Below are positions 33,320 through 45,093 of a stretch of 64,000 nucleotides of DNA, in pieces. How positions within the stretch are numbered: position 1 is the first letter of the stretch; every line of letters begins with the position of its first letter. Source of the DNA: Congeria kusceri (lineage: Eukaryota > Mollusca > Bivalvia > Myida > Dreissenidae); assembly GCA_027627225.1 (NCBI GenBank), contig CM051029.1, forward strand, positions 77,194,578-77,258,577. Reading direction: 5' to 3'. A model generated the notes under the pieces. The model was not told the DNA's origin, searched no databases, and worked only from the letters and a program-made list of their open reading frames with translations. The translations under genes were made by a program, and so were the position numbers.

Positions 33320-34112
33320 GGTCGCAAACCAATAACAGGTTTGACATCCCGTAACTCTGATCATAGCTTGAACTGTTTGGAAAATGGAATTAACAACAAA
33401 AAAACGGTGTGGACGGATGGCGGCGGTCGACTTCGGGTTTTGCAAGGACGCTGTTGCTCTGTAGCATTTTGTGTCTTGGTTTTGTCCCGGCATACGGAGT
33501 GTTGTAGTATGAATCAGGGACATACGTCCCCAAAATATAACGGTCTCACCTACACGCTGGCCTCTCTCATGCTCAAGACGTCTGGGATAGTATTTATATA
33601 GAATCTTCGTCAAAAAATTAAGAAAATTCTTTAAATTCTGACATGTTATCTATTTTCTGACAAAGACACGCATTAATGTTTGAAGACACGGAAAGCGTAA
33701 TACAATATCAATTGATCATGCAAATATTCCAAAAGCACAATGTTATATTAAACACAAATTCTAATTTTGATTCATTTTCAAGTGAAGAATTTGAATGTGA
33801 CCCTCTGTTTCCCGTGAATTTGGCGGTGGTCTGTTACACTTCCGGTAGCGAGGAATTTATCACGAATAGATGCTGCTGCCTTCGGCTGTCGATGAAACGC
33901 CTTGTAGCGCCGCATATGTACTTCGACGCAAAATCGTGAGCGCATGCCTGTATTCGGTAATTTTCAACGCATATCGTGAACGATTTAGTTTATGCAGCGA
34001 CGCACAAGGCATAAAGCAATCGTTGTATATATGTGGCAGGTCAGTGCCTCTTTAGCGCATTGAGAGAACATACGTCAATTATGTACTATACGATTAAATA
34101 AAATGAAGGACA
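33320..34112. other. No recognisable feature
   Basis: Open frames at 33302-33601 and 33676-33939 show no domain I know; no RNA or repeat signature. Confidence 0.45.
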
Positions 34113-34190
34113 AAGATGATGATGATGATGATAATGATGATGATGATAATGATGATGATGATGAACATGATGATGTTGATGATGCTGAAC

Positions 34191-34237
<47 letters not shown>

Positions 34238-34320
34238 GCTGAAGCTGATATGATGATGATAATGACCATGATGATGATGATGATGCTGATGATGATGATA
34301 ATGATGATGCTGATATTGTT
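34113..34320. repeat. GAT trinucleotide microsatellite
   Basis: About 200 bp of (GAT)n with AAT, GAA and GCT interruptions. Poly-Asp, poly-Ser and poly-His frames here are artefacts of the repeat. Confidence 0.95.
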
Positions 34321-34827
34321 TTGTTCAACGTAGGTTTTCGCTCGATTAGTCATTGAATGATGCTGTTGAGGTTGCACATTTGGGATGTTTGGGAAATCGC
34401 TTTTGTGGTCCGATTGTGTGGAACTTCATGCCGGCAGGGATTTAAAATCGAGCTATGCTCAGAACCAGTTAAATCTCTGCTCGGAGGCTGGGTAAACTTA
34501 TTACAGCAGTTGCTTTCCCAAGATTTACTCGAACTGACCGCTTGCACAGTGTGTACAAGAAAAAAAACAGTGATGTTAAAGAGACTGTGTCATCGAAAAG
34601 GGCATTAAGGGGGAAATTTCTTTTAAAAAATTTGATATTTAGATATTAATACTGGCATATAATAACCATTAAAATAGGTTATCTATAAAGGGAAAATATT
34701 GTACGCCCTCTGAGATTATAAATGAATTTATAATAAGGGTCGTGTTTGTTTGGCCCTTTTCATGTTTACATTTTGACGTCAGAATTGCGAGCATTTAGGA
34801 TAACCATAGTTTACACATGATTCATTA

Positions 34828-34914
34828 CCAAGCAGAATAGCGCAGTTGGTTAGAGTGCTGTCTACCGTCATTTCTTAGTATGGCTCTCAAGTCGTGAGTT
34901 CGATACCCACTTGG
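34828..34914 (+). tRNA. tRNA-like sequence, probably a pseudogene
   Basis: The A box region TAGCGCAGTTGGTTAGAG and B box GAGTTCGATACCC are tRNA-like. CCAAG at the start can pair with CTTGG at the end, and the T stem pairs at four of five positions. The anticodon region is abnormally long (87 nt overall) without a clean stem-loop. A T-rich stretch follows. A SINE head or tRNA pseudogene is more likely than a working tRNA. Confidence 0.45.
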
Positions 34915-36790
34915 GGTTTTAATTTTTTGCCAACCTTTTTGCTTATTTGTTTTTACCAAATATATCATTGTGTATAATATTATGTATTATTTATTTAATG
35001 TACATGTCTTAAAATAGCTCATTTCTATCATATAGTATCATTCATAGTGCCATAGAAAATCAATTTGTTCGTAGTCCCTATAAACATCAAAGGGCGCTGA
35101 AATACATGTGTCTATGAATAAAGCAAATTATTTCTAGATCTGTCAAATGAGTGTTCAGTGAACCAAGTTAAATCAGAGTTACAAACGAGCGTTTTAATTT
35201 AGGCAAAAAACTGGATTAGATAATACAAAAAACTTTTATTTAAAAGGCCGACATATTTTAAAGAATACGAAGTTTCAAATAGACCATTCAGCATCAAAAT
35301 TGCTATGCAGCTGTTTCAGCTTCAGCTACTATGCTATTTTTAGAATGATTAACTACCTATTTCTGGAATATGTCAGACTAGACTCAGGAGCAAATGCCTC
35401 ATTTTCTTGACTCAGCGACCAGTTATTTTTACACTGAGTAGCGATTACTTTCATGATTTGTCGTTTTAAAATGTATTGCAAGCTTTGATAAAAATCTTAA
35501 TAATATGTTTTCTTCAAGACAATAGTCCAAGCAATAGTCAGTTACACTCAGCGACGTCATGCAGGCGTTTGTAAGAATAAAATTATAATACATGCTCCTT
35601 CTATATGCTTCCAGTGTGACATAAGACTCATGACATATAAACGTATAGGGCTCTGTATCGATCAGAATTATCAATACGATATTTGTATTCATGAACCATT
35701 TACTAAGATATTTGCTTTAAATATATTTTAATAAAGTCAAAGGTAAGTTTTATCATTCAGCAGCATAATAAGATATTTAATATACAAGTAATTAGTTATT
35801 CTCAAAATGATTCAAAAAGGAAAAACTGTTGGAAAACTATAAATCAAGTTGGGGAGTACCACGTGTTGCCGATTATGGGCGTTTTCGGGTTCTTTCGACA
35901 ACGACAACGAAGTCAGCATACAGTTTCTATAAATGGATTGTATTTACGATGAAATATCATAAATATACAATGTTAACTTCTCGAATCAAATGTAACGAAT
36001 GACATTTTAAACAATTACAACAATATTTCAAAACAATGTGTTCCGACGATAAAATAATTAACTAAAAATATTATACCAAACCAATACAAAATACAAACGA
36101 CATATATCAATAGAAAAATATATAAAATGTTATAGTTACCTATGACTGGATTATATTTACGATGAAATATCATAAATATACAATGTTAACTTCTTGAATC
36201 AAATGTAACGAATGACATTTGACCAAGAAGTTCATGCGTAAACTGTCAATTAAAGTATTATTATGTTAGTAAAAACAGTTCACCTTTCTACTCTACGTAT
36301 CGACTACTAATCAAAATACTAATCTCTATCTAAATATACAGTTAACTAAAGTCTACATTGCCCAATTTATGAATGACAATTATGGTTAATATAGAATTAT
36401 GATATAAATAATTTAATACAAATTTCCAATTACTCAATACATATATTTATTTTATAAATATATTTAATACATTATTATACACCTACAACACACGCACCAA
36501 TGTCAGTAATGTGAAACGATTTAATAAACACTGATAACTAAGTAAAGTATACTCAACAGTTTAAATGTGCGGGAAAAATGAAGAAAAAAATAGTTTTCAC
36601 ATTATTTTATTATATTCTAATTGTATTTTAGTGTTGACCGATATTTTGATCGATACCAGGACGTTAAATCCAATATAAGTATTGGTCCTAAAGTATCGAT
36701 AACCAATATGTATTGGTAACCGATACACAGACCTAGCGCTCATGCGCGGCGCCAACAAGATTCCGGTACTTAGCGAACGCTCTTGTAGCA
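34915..36790. other. AT-rich stretch with one 75-bp direct repeat
   Basis: TGGATTGTATTTACGATGAA at 35934-36008 recurs at 36147-36221 over about 75 bp (ending AACGAATGACATTT) with two or three differences, 213 bp apart. Otherwise I see no gene, RNA or transposon signature. Confidence 0.6.
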
Positions 36791-37399
36791 TTTCATTCCG
36801 CTTGGTTCTTTTTTCTTTCTTTTTTTGTCAATGTCGATAAGTTTTATTTGTATATATACAATTTGACAGTATACAAATATCATCAGCAAACATTCAGACA
36901 TTCAACAGCTTATATAATTCAAGAACGACAATTGAAAAAATGGGATAAAAGGACAGGAAAAAATTACAAATAGAAAAAGGTGAGAAATACATATTTAAAA
37001 AAGTTTTACAAAAAACGAAAAAACACAAAGAAAAACAACAAAAACAACAAAAAAGCAGAAGGAAAGGATATGGATTAATTTTGACATACTCCGTATCACA
37101 ACGGTACAAACGATATTTAACAAAGACAGTAACTGCTTGAAAAAAAACACAACATTTTGGGGATTTAGGCAGTATTTCTGAAATATCAGATCATAAAAGA
37201 ACATATATCAGCATAATATACAAATTTTTTAGTTGACCGACATGACCAACAGGCAAAAAACAAGACATTTATGTAATTACTGTTAGAGCATAGGATACTG
37301 ATTTTTTGCAGAGGTGAATTTTAATAACTTCTATCCCTATTCAATCACCTCTTTATTTCCCTTCCTAATCCACCTTCGGATTTTATAACGCCGTATTTA
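36791..37399. other. AT-rich, no confident feature
   Basis: A- and T-rich sequence upstream of the LINE fragment. It could include decayed LINE coding sequence, but I cannot read a convincing frame. Confidence 0.35.
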
Positions 37400-38106
37400 C
37401 AAATTTCAAAATACACAATATGGAGGAAAATTACAGAACTAATTCAAAAATGGAAAGACCTTTTATACCTCCAGCCTTTAAAATAATTTTTAAACCGATA
37501 TCCGGGGCTAAACGAATGTGTGACGTTTTAAAAAGAACAGAAATTCAAATGCCAATAAAACAAAAATGGTCTAGTAAATTGAATGTATTAATTAGTGAGG
37601 ACGAATGGAAACTGATTTTTCTTCTGCCTTTTAAAATCAATAAAGAAGCAAAATTTCAATGGTTTCAATATAGAATAAACCACAGAATTATTGGAAAAAT
37701 TATTTACTTTATGAAATGAAAATGTCAGAATCCCTACATGTTCCTTTTGTAAACGGTGTGAGGAGACTATAGAACACTTATTCTGGGAGTGCCCCACTAC
37801 AAAGTACATTATATTCCAATTACAATGTTCCCCTACTGTAACATAAGAAACTTTATTCTTGGTTATGCAGACCCAAAAAGTGATGCAGTGAATAATCTGT
37901 TTGTTTATACTAAACTTTACATATACCAGTGCAAAATGTCTGGATCACTGCCTTCTATTGAAAGTGCAAAAAATACATAAAATTGAAATACGAACATCAG
38001 AAGAATGCAGCACTTTTAGGAAACTATATCAATAATTTTGAATCAGCATGGAAAGATATTCTGGATAAAACATCATATCTTACTCTTTAGATCAGACGTG
38101 TAGTTT
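37400..38106 (+). pseudogene. LINE ORF2 C-terminal end
   Basis: One frame (37420-37719) ends in KFQWFQYRINHRI, a motif typical of the C-terminal part of L1/Tx1-like and related LINE ORF2 proteins. After a frameshift near 37715, another frame carries CSFCKRCEETIEHLFWEC, the C-terminal Cys/His knuckle. The final codons (AWKDILDKTSYLTL then stop) lie at about 38047-38090. Several stops and frameshifts separate the blocks. The RT and endonuclease domains are absent upstream, so this is a 5'-truncated copy. Clade assignment is tentative. Confidence 0.75.
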
Positions 38107-40171
38107 AGATAAAACATCATATCTTACTCTTTAGATCAGACGTGTAGTTTAGATAAAACATCATATCTTACTCTTTAGATCAGACGTGTAGTTTAGATAA
38201 AACATCATATCTTACTCTTTAGATCAGACGTGTAGTTTAGATAAAACATCACATCTTACTCTTTAGATCAGACGTGTAGTTTAGATAAAACATCACATCT
38301 TACTCTTTAGATCAGACGTGTAGTTTAGATAAAACATCACATCTTACTCTTTAGATCAGACGTGTAGTTTAAATAAAACACCATATCTTACTCTTTAGAT
38401 CAGACGTGTAGTTTAGATAAAACACCATATCTTACTCTTTAGATCAGACGTGTAGTTTAGATAAAACATCATATCTTACTCTTTAGATCAGACGTGTAGT
38501 TTAAATAAAACACCATATCTTACTCTTTAGATCAGACGTGTAGTTTAGATAAAACATCATATCTTACTCTTTAGATCAGACGTGTAGTTTAGATAAAACA
38601 CCTATCTTACTCTTTAGATCAGACGTGTAGTTTAGATAAAACATCATATCTTACTCTTTAGATCAGACGTGTAGTTTAGATAAAACACCTATCTTACTCT
38701 TTAGATCAGACGTGTAGTTTAGATAAAACATCATATCTTACTCTTTAGATCAGACGTGTAGTTTAGATAAAACATCATATCTTACTCTTTAGATCAGACG
38801 TGTAGTTTAGATAAAACACCATATCTTACTCTTTAGATCAGACGTGTAGTTTAGATAAAACACCATATCTTACTCTTTAGATCAGACGTGTAGTTTAGAT
38901 AAAACATCATATCATACTCTTTAGATCAGACGTGTAGTTTAGATAAAACACCATATCTTACTCTTTAGATCAGACGTGTAGTTTAGATAAAACACCATAT
39001 CTTACTCTTTAGATCAGACGTGTAGTTTAGAGATAAAACATCATATCTTACTCTTTAGATCAGACGTGTAGTTTAAATAAAACACCATATCTTACTCTTT
39101 AGATCAGACGTGTAGTATAGATAAAACACCATATCTTACTCTTTAGATCAGACGTGTAGTTTAGATAAAACATCATATCTTACTCTTTAGACCAGACGTG
39201 TAGTTTAAATAAAACACCATATCTTACTCTTTAGATCAGACGTGTAGTTTAGATAAAACATCATATCTTACTCTTTAGATCAGACGTGTAGTTTAGATAA
39301 AACACCTATCTTACTCTTTAGATCAGACGTGTAGTTTAGATAAAACATCATATCTTACTCTTTAGATCAGACGTGTAGTTTAGATAAAACATCATATCTT
39401 ACTCTTTAGATCAGACGTGTAGTTTAGATAAAACATCATATCTTACTCTTTAGATCAGACGTGTAGTTTAGATAAAACATCATATCTTACTCTTTAGATC
39501 AGACGTGTAGTTTAGATAAAACACCTATCTTACTCTTTAGATCAGACGTGTAGTTTAGATAAAACATCATATCTTACTCTTTAGATCAGACGTGTAGTTT
39601 AGATAAAACACCTATCTTACTCTTTAGATCAGACGTGTAGTTTAGATAAAACACCATATCTTACTCTTTAGATCAGACGTGTAGTTTAGATAAAACACCA
39701 TATCTTACTCTTTAGATCAGACGTGTAGTTTAGATAAAACACCATATCTTACTCTTTAGATCAGACGTGTAGTTTAGATAAAACATCATATCTTACTCTT
39801 TAGATCAGACGTGTAGTTTAAATAAAACACCATATCTTACTCTTTAGATCAGACGTGTAGTTTAGATAAAACACCATATCTTACTCTTTAGATCAGACGT
39901 GTAGTTTAGATAAAACATCATATCTTACTCTTTAGATCAGACGTGTAGTTTAAATAAAACACCATATCTTACTCTTTAGATCAGACGTGTAGTTTAGATA
40001 AAACATCATATCTTACTCGTTAGATCAGACGTGTAGTTTAGATAAACACCATATCTTACTATTTCGATCAGACGTGTAGTTTAGATAAAAAACCATATCT
40101 TACTCTTTAGATCAGACGTGTAGTTTAGATAAAACACCACATCTTACTCTTTAGATCAGACGTGTAGTTTA
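38064..40171. repeat. 44-bp satellite derived from the LINE 3' end (~48 copies)
   Basis: Head-to-tail units begin GATAAAACATCATATCTTAC and end CAGACGTGTAGTTTA, very homogeneous. Common variants are CATCAT, CACCAT and a 2-bp-shorter CACCTATC. The first unit is continuous with the LINE: GATAAAACATCATATCTT, then ACTCTTTAG, encodes the LINE's last residues DKTSYLTL and stop. The array ends at GATAAAGCATTCCC, 51 bp before the BEL/Pao LTR. Confidence 0.95.
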
Positions 40172-40222
40172 GATAAAGCATTCCCACTTTTGACTACAAT
40201 TTAGTTTTTCACTCATAAACTC

Positions 40223-40395
40223 TGTCTAATTGATCGTATAGGAATGAAACGAATGCGTTGTGTCCAGGTTCTCTATATCTTTACTTCAAGTCTATATCAA
40301 CAACAAAACAAAACAACAACATGATGATGACGTTGACGTCACGTGACGTTCCGCGCAAACGCGCGAAAGCGTCGCAATATTAACGTTTCCCAACA
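40223..40395 (-). repeat. 3' LTR of the BEL/Pao element
   Basis: A 173-bp direct repeat of the other LTR. It is preceded on the minus strand by GCCGCCCCGAGTA; I see no classical purine tract next to it. Confidence 0.93.
40334..40349. promoter_or_regulatory. CRE/E-box palindrome in 3' LTR
   Basis: TGACGTCA (a consensus cAMP response element) overlaps CACGTG (an E-box) within the perfect palindrome ACGTCACGTGACGT. The same motif occurs in the 5' LTR at 46867-46882. Likely promoter/enhancer content of the LTR; function is inferred. Confidence 0.5.
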
Positions 40396-40634
40396 TACTC
40401 GGGGCGGCAAAATGTGAATAAAGTTAATAATTAACATCAAAAACATGCATCACAAACTCGAATGATGTCAACAAACAATTTATATAAAATTACCAACATA
40501 TTTAAATCGTTTACGAAATTGAAAGTTCTCAGTCCATATATCGTACAATTCCCAATAAAACGTGTTTAGTTTGAGTTCAATCAATAATCACAGAAACAGT
40601 CTCTATTTAAACACAACGTAATCAGTCCATTTAA

Positions 40635-43600
40635 GTATTTGTTTCTCCTCCGACTTCTAAGGGGTAAAGCTTCGTAATGGGACGGTTTGTTACTCCCCCG
40701 TCTGTCCGGATGTCTGCGGCTCGTACTCGTCCGTCGTTCCCAGGGATAAGCGCCTGTACTCTGGCCAATCTCCATCACGACCGCGGGCCTTCATCGTGTA
40801 CCATGACGACGTCACCGACTTTGATTGTCTGCTCGTTACGACCGGAAATGCGCTGATGTTCACGTAAGGCGGTGAGGTATTCGTGTCTCCATCGCGAGCG
40901 AAAATCATCAATGAGCTTCCGTTGTAATCTCGCCCGTTTAGAAACGTCATTTTGGGAAATGACGATCGAAGTATCCAGAACCACGTCACTGACATGAGGT
41001 AGCATTGTTATCCGGCGGCCGGAAATCAGGTGAGACGGCGTCAACGGCTCCATGTCACTCTGCGAGGTGCTGATGTAGGTGAGAGGCCTGTCGTTTATTA
41101 CAGCCTCAATCTCCGTGATCACTGTGAATAACGTCTGATAATCAACACAGGATCGTCCTAGCACTTTCTTGACAGACGTTTTCGTTATCCCGATCAAACG
41201 TTCCCACCATCCCCCATACCATGGGGCACGCTTGATGATGAAACGCCACTCTGTTCCTCTCGAGCTGAGTTCCGCGTGAATCTTGTCTGACGCAAAAAGA
41301 TTCTTCACATGGTTTGCTGCACCCACGTACGTAGTTCCGTTGTCTGATATCATTACGCGTGGGACCGATCGTCGACTGCAGAATCTACGGAAGGCCTGTA
41401 TGAAAGTTTCTGTAGACAGATCGGGTACCAGCTCCAAATGTACTGCACGGGTCGAGGCTCACGTGAAGAGACATATGTACGCCTTTGCGTTCCTACCGTC
41501 GGTGTCACGCACGTACAACGCTCCGGAAAAGTCCACGCCAGTCACAGTGAATGGGTCCGCATCTTGTACTCTCACGACAGGTAACGGTGGCGGATCTGGT
41601 GCTGTGTATGCCTTGCCGACGACTCTTCTACATGTCACACATTTCCGTAGAACGTGCTGTACACATCGTCTGATTGCAGGGATCCAATATTTCTGGCGAA
41701 TGTACGATATTGTAGAATTTGGACCAGAATGTAGAATTCTCTCATGTGCGTCACGTATTACTAATAGCGTAAATGTGTGCTTCTGTGGTAGGAGATACGG
41801 AAACTTCGTAGTCTGAGCAACCGGGGCGTTATGGATACGCCCACCACATCGAAGCAAACCTGTATCATCAATGAACAATTTCAATTGATTCACAAGTGTC
41901 GCTCTCGAGGTACCGTTTCGGATGCACTGGATTTCTTCTACGTACGAAGAAAGTTGACAACTCGAAATCCATAGTTTCTCTGCTTCCAGTAGCTCAGATG
42001 AAGTCAGCGATGTTAACTGTGTGACGCTCTTGTCTCTGCAAATCTTAATAAAGCGTAATACGTATGCTGTCACGCGTAGTAGTCTTTGCAAATTACCGTA
42101 GTTCTCAATATTAATCAACTTGTGTACTCCATTCACAGCTTCGGGTTGATCTGTGGTACTGGCTGCTGGCCCTGTCGAATCACAGCATGTTTCTGTGACG
42201 CAGACGGTTGTCATTTTGGGTTCCCATGTAGGCCAACTTCCGGGGTCTGTCACCCATGATGGTCCCTTGAACCAAAGATCGTTTGTCATAAACTGCTCAG
42301 CTGAGATACCGCGGGTAAGCAGGTCTGCTGGGTTATCTTGTGAAGGACAGTAACGCCACGCGTGGTTTGGTAGGAGTGTGATGATCTCTGTTACACGGTT
42401 TTTCACGAATCGCGGGAGAGTGCGTGTTGAAGCTAGCCAATGTAACACTATCTGACTGTCAGTCCATAATTGTAAACGCTCGATCTTCAACTCTTTCTGT
42501 ACATGTTTGGCCAGTCGCGCGCCAACAATGGCTGCCATCAGTTCCAAACGAGGCAGAGTAAGCGTCTTCAAGGGAGCGACGCGCGATTTCGCCATCACCA
42601 GGGCGCATTCGTGTTCGGTGCAGACGAAAACTGCGGCACCATATGACGTCATACTTGCATCACAAAATACTTGAAGAGAGATGTTTTCGTTCTTCTCTGA
42701 CGGTGAGCTCTTTAACAGGTAGCGATTTACGCTGTAGGAAGTCACAGTGTTCAGGTCCGTCGCCAAGTCGCACCACTGCCGGTATAAATCACGTGACAAG
42801 GGTGTGTCCCACGAATACTCTAATTTCCACAATTCTTGCAACAATGCCTTTGCACGAATCGTCACTGGTGTTAGGATACCAAGGGGATCATAAATTTTCG
42901 AGATGTGTTGCAATATTTCTCTCTTTGTCACAGACTCGACGAGAGAAATGTCCCTTGTAGGAAAACACAACGTATCTTCAACTGCGTTCCACCTCAACCC
43001 GAGAATCTTCGTATCTCTATCAGTGTCCAATACGCCGTCTACACTGGCACTGTCACGCACCACTCTGCTGTTGGAGTTCCAGGAACGCAAGTTGAAGTTG
43101 GCAGCCGACATCAAATCACGAGTGTCGTGATAGAATTTCACAACGTCGCTCTCCTGCTGGAAACCGGAAATGATGTTATCGACATAGATATCACGGCGAA
43201 CATGGTCACTTACCCAGTTGTCCTTGTTGTTGTCTAGATGCTTCACGATGGTTGCACACAGTATGAAGGGTGAGCATGTAGCGCCGAACAACACAGCTTT
43301 AAAGCGATAGGTCATCAGTGGACTGTCTGGGTCACGAGGGTCCCGTAACCATAGAAATCTGGTGACGTCACGATCTCTCTCATCCAGAGCAACATGTAGT
43401 AAGGCTTTCTCGATGTCTGTCGTCACGGCGTATCTATTCATTCGGAAGCGCATTAAAATGCCAGTTTGATCGTTCAGTTCAAGTGGAGTCGATCGTAAAC
43501 AGTCGTTCAGGCTCGGCTCGTTTGACGATCTACGACAACTGCAATCGTACACGATACGAATCGGAGTGGTCATCGATTCTTTCCATACTCCGTGGTGTGG

Positions 43601-45093
43601 GATACAGTGTACAGGGTATTCAGGCTTGATTTCCTCATCGACGACTTCTATGAACCCGCGTTCATGCTGTTCTGTAATAATGTCGTCGTATTTCTGGAAC
43701 ATGAACGGTTCTCTTCGCAGACGCTGTATTATGTTCTGTGTACGTCTGACGCTTACATCGTAGTTCGTAGGCAACTGAGGGTGATCTTCTTTCCACGGCA
43801 GTTTCACACTGTACTGGTTATCCTTGTAAGTGATGCAGGTATCCATGTACGTCTGAAGTTCGTCAGTACCGGAAGTTGCGTCCGTTTCCGGTGCGATCCC
43901 AATGGACTCCAGCTTCCAAAATCTCTCGATATCGGCAGCGTTTAGAGGTGACGTCATCACGTTCAACATGTGGTGAGTAGACTCGGCGTTCGTAGTTGGA
44001 AGAGGGCCAGAAAGAAGATATCCTAATTTTGACTGCACTGCAGTAGGTCCGTTACCCCGAACAACGCGATTCTGCACGATCTTCCAGTATGTGTCTGCGC
44101 CAATTAGCATGTCGATCTCAAACGTCTCATCTGCGGTGACAGGGTGGGCTAATTTTAAACCGCGAAGGTACGTTAGGGAAGCTACATGTCGATGTAAGCT
44201 CGGCATCGGAACTGCTATAGTGGGTGTAATTAAGGCGTCAATCGGGATCCGCTCCTTCCTGTCGGTGATCACGTGCACTGTCGCTGTTTTCATAATTTTC
44301 ACATCTTGCGATGAATGTCCAAATGCTGCTAAATAGATTGTCTCTGTACCAGTCTCTTTAACATGCAGTTCATTCGCAAGTTTCTCTGTGATAAACGATA
44401 TCTGGGCACCTTCGTCGAACAATATATTTGCTTCAACAGTTAAGTTCAAGGAACTTACTTGTACGATAGCGGTCTTCAGAAGCACATTAGATCTTGCTCG
44501 TGTCGAAGAATGTAGAATCGTGTGTCCCGTGGCGATGCCTTGGAATGGAGTAGCATTTGGGCTCAGCGAAGAGCTCGTTTTCTTCTGTTCACAGATGGCT
44601 GTATGGTGTTTGCGCTGACAGTTGCGGCATCTATTGTGGGATTGGCACAGCGAAACTTGATGTGAATCTGACAGACAGTTAAAACATAATTTCTTCTGTT
44701 TCACAACTTTACTTCTGGCTTCGGTGGTCTTGAAATTGTTACAGTCTGCAGCTAAGTGTTCACCATCGCAAAAATGACAGGTTGACTTCCGACGCTTGGT
44801 GTCTGACCATGGTCTCGACTTCTTCCCAGGATTCCTACTTCCGGTATGGAAGGACGCGGTCGGCATATGAGAGCCGCTCACCGGAAAATCACGCAATTCG
44901 CCTTCTCGCATAATGGCAATCTCCTTCTCTATCGCACATCTAAGGTTGGATAGTTGCCAACGGCTGCCTCCGTGGTCACGTGCCATACTCTGTCGTACTG
45001 GAGCTGGCAACTTGTCCCTTATAATAGGAACCAGAAGATTCCCATATGACTCTTGTCTCTCGCCTAACGATTCCAGTCCTCTAATCTTCGTTT
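40635..45093 (-). pseudogene. pol: BEL/Pao gag-pol polyprotein, 5'-truncated with two in-frame stops
   Basis: One reading frame runs from the inversion junction at 45093 to about 40635. Numbering from codon 45010: three CCHC-like knuckles (about residues 78-90, 109-122, 128-140); the aspartic protease motif DEGAQISF (about 199); RT with TTDIEKA (about 530) and YVDN (about 607, where many RTs have YVDD); RNase H with FCDAS (about 782) and WTDSQ (about 850); then the integrase H2C2 zinc site (HSG..., CVTC) and first catalytic Asp in VDFSG (about 1155). After an in-frame TGA at 41461-41459 it continues with ISDNGT and the catalytic Glu in WWERL. A second in-frame TGA lies at 40777-40775, near the C-terminus. 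The gag N-terminus is missing because of the inversion. Confidence 0.9.

Noticed and set aside
33302..33613. Opposed ~100-codon frames on both strands
   Set aside because: Overlapping frames in opposite directions partly within a MITE end; no domain recognised.
34086..34377. Poly-Asp, poly-Ser and poly-His open frames
   Set aside because: A GAT microsatellite read in three frames and both strands.
38064..40171. Possible CRISPR-like array of regular repeats
   Set aside because: Units are contiguous with no unique spacers, start in a LINE coding end, and the context is eukaryotic.
42153..44618. Plus-strand frames within the BEL/Pao pol region
   Set aside because: Antisense shadows of the pol reading frame without any recognisable domain.
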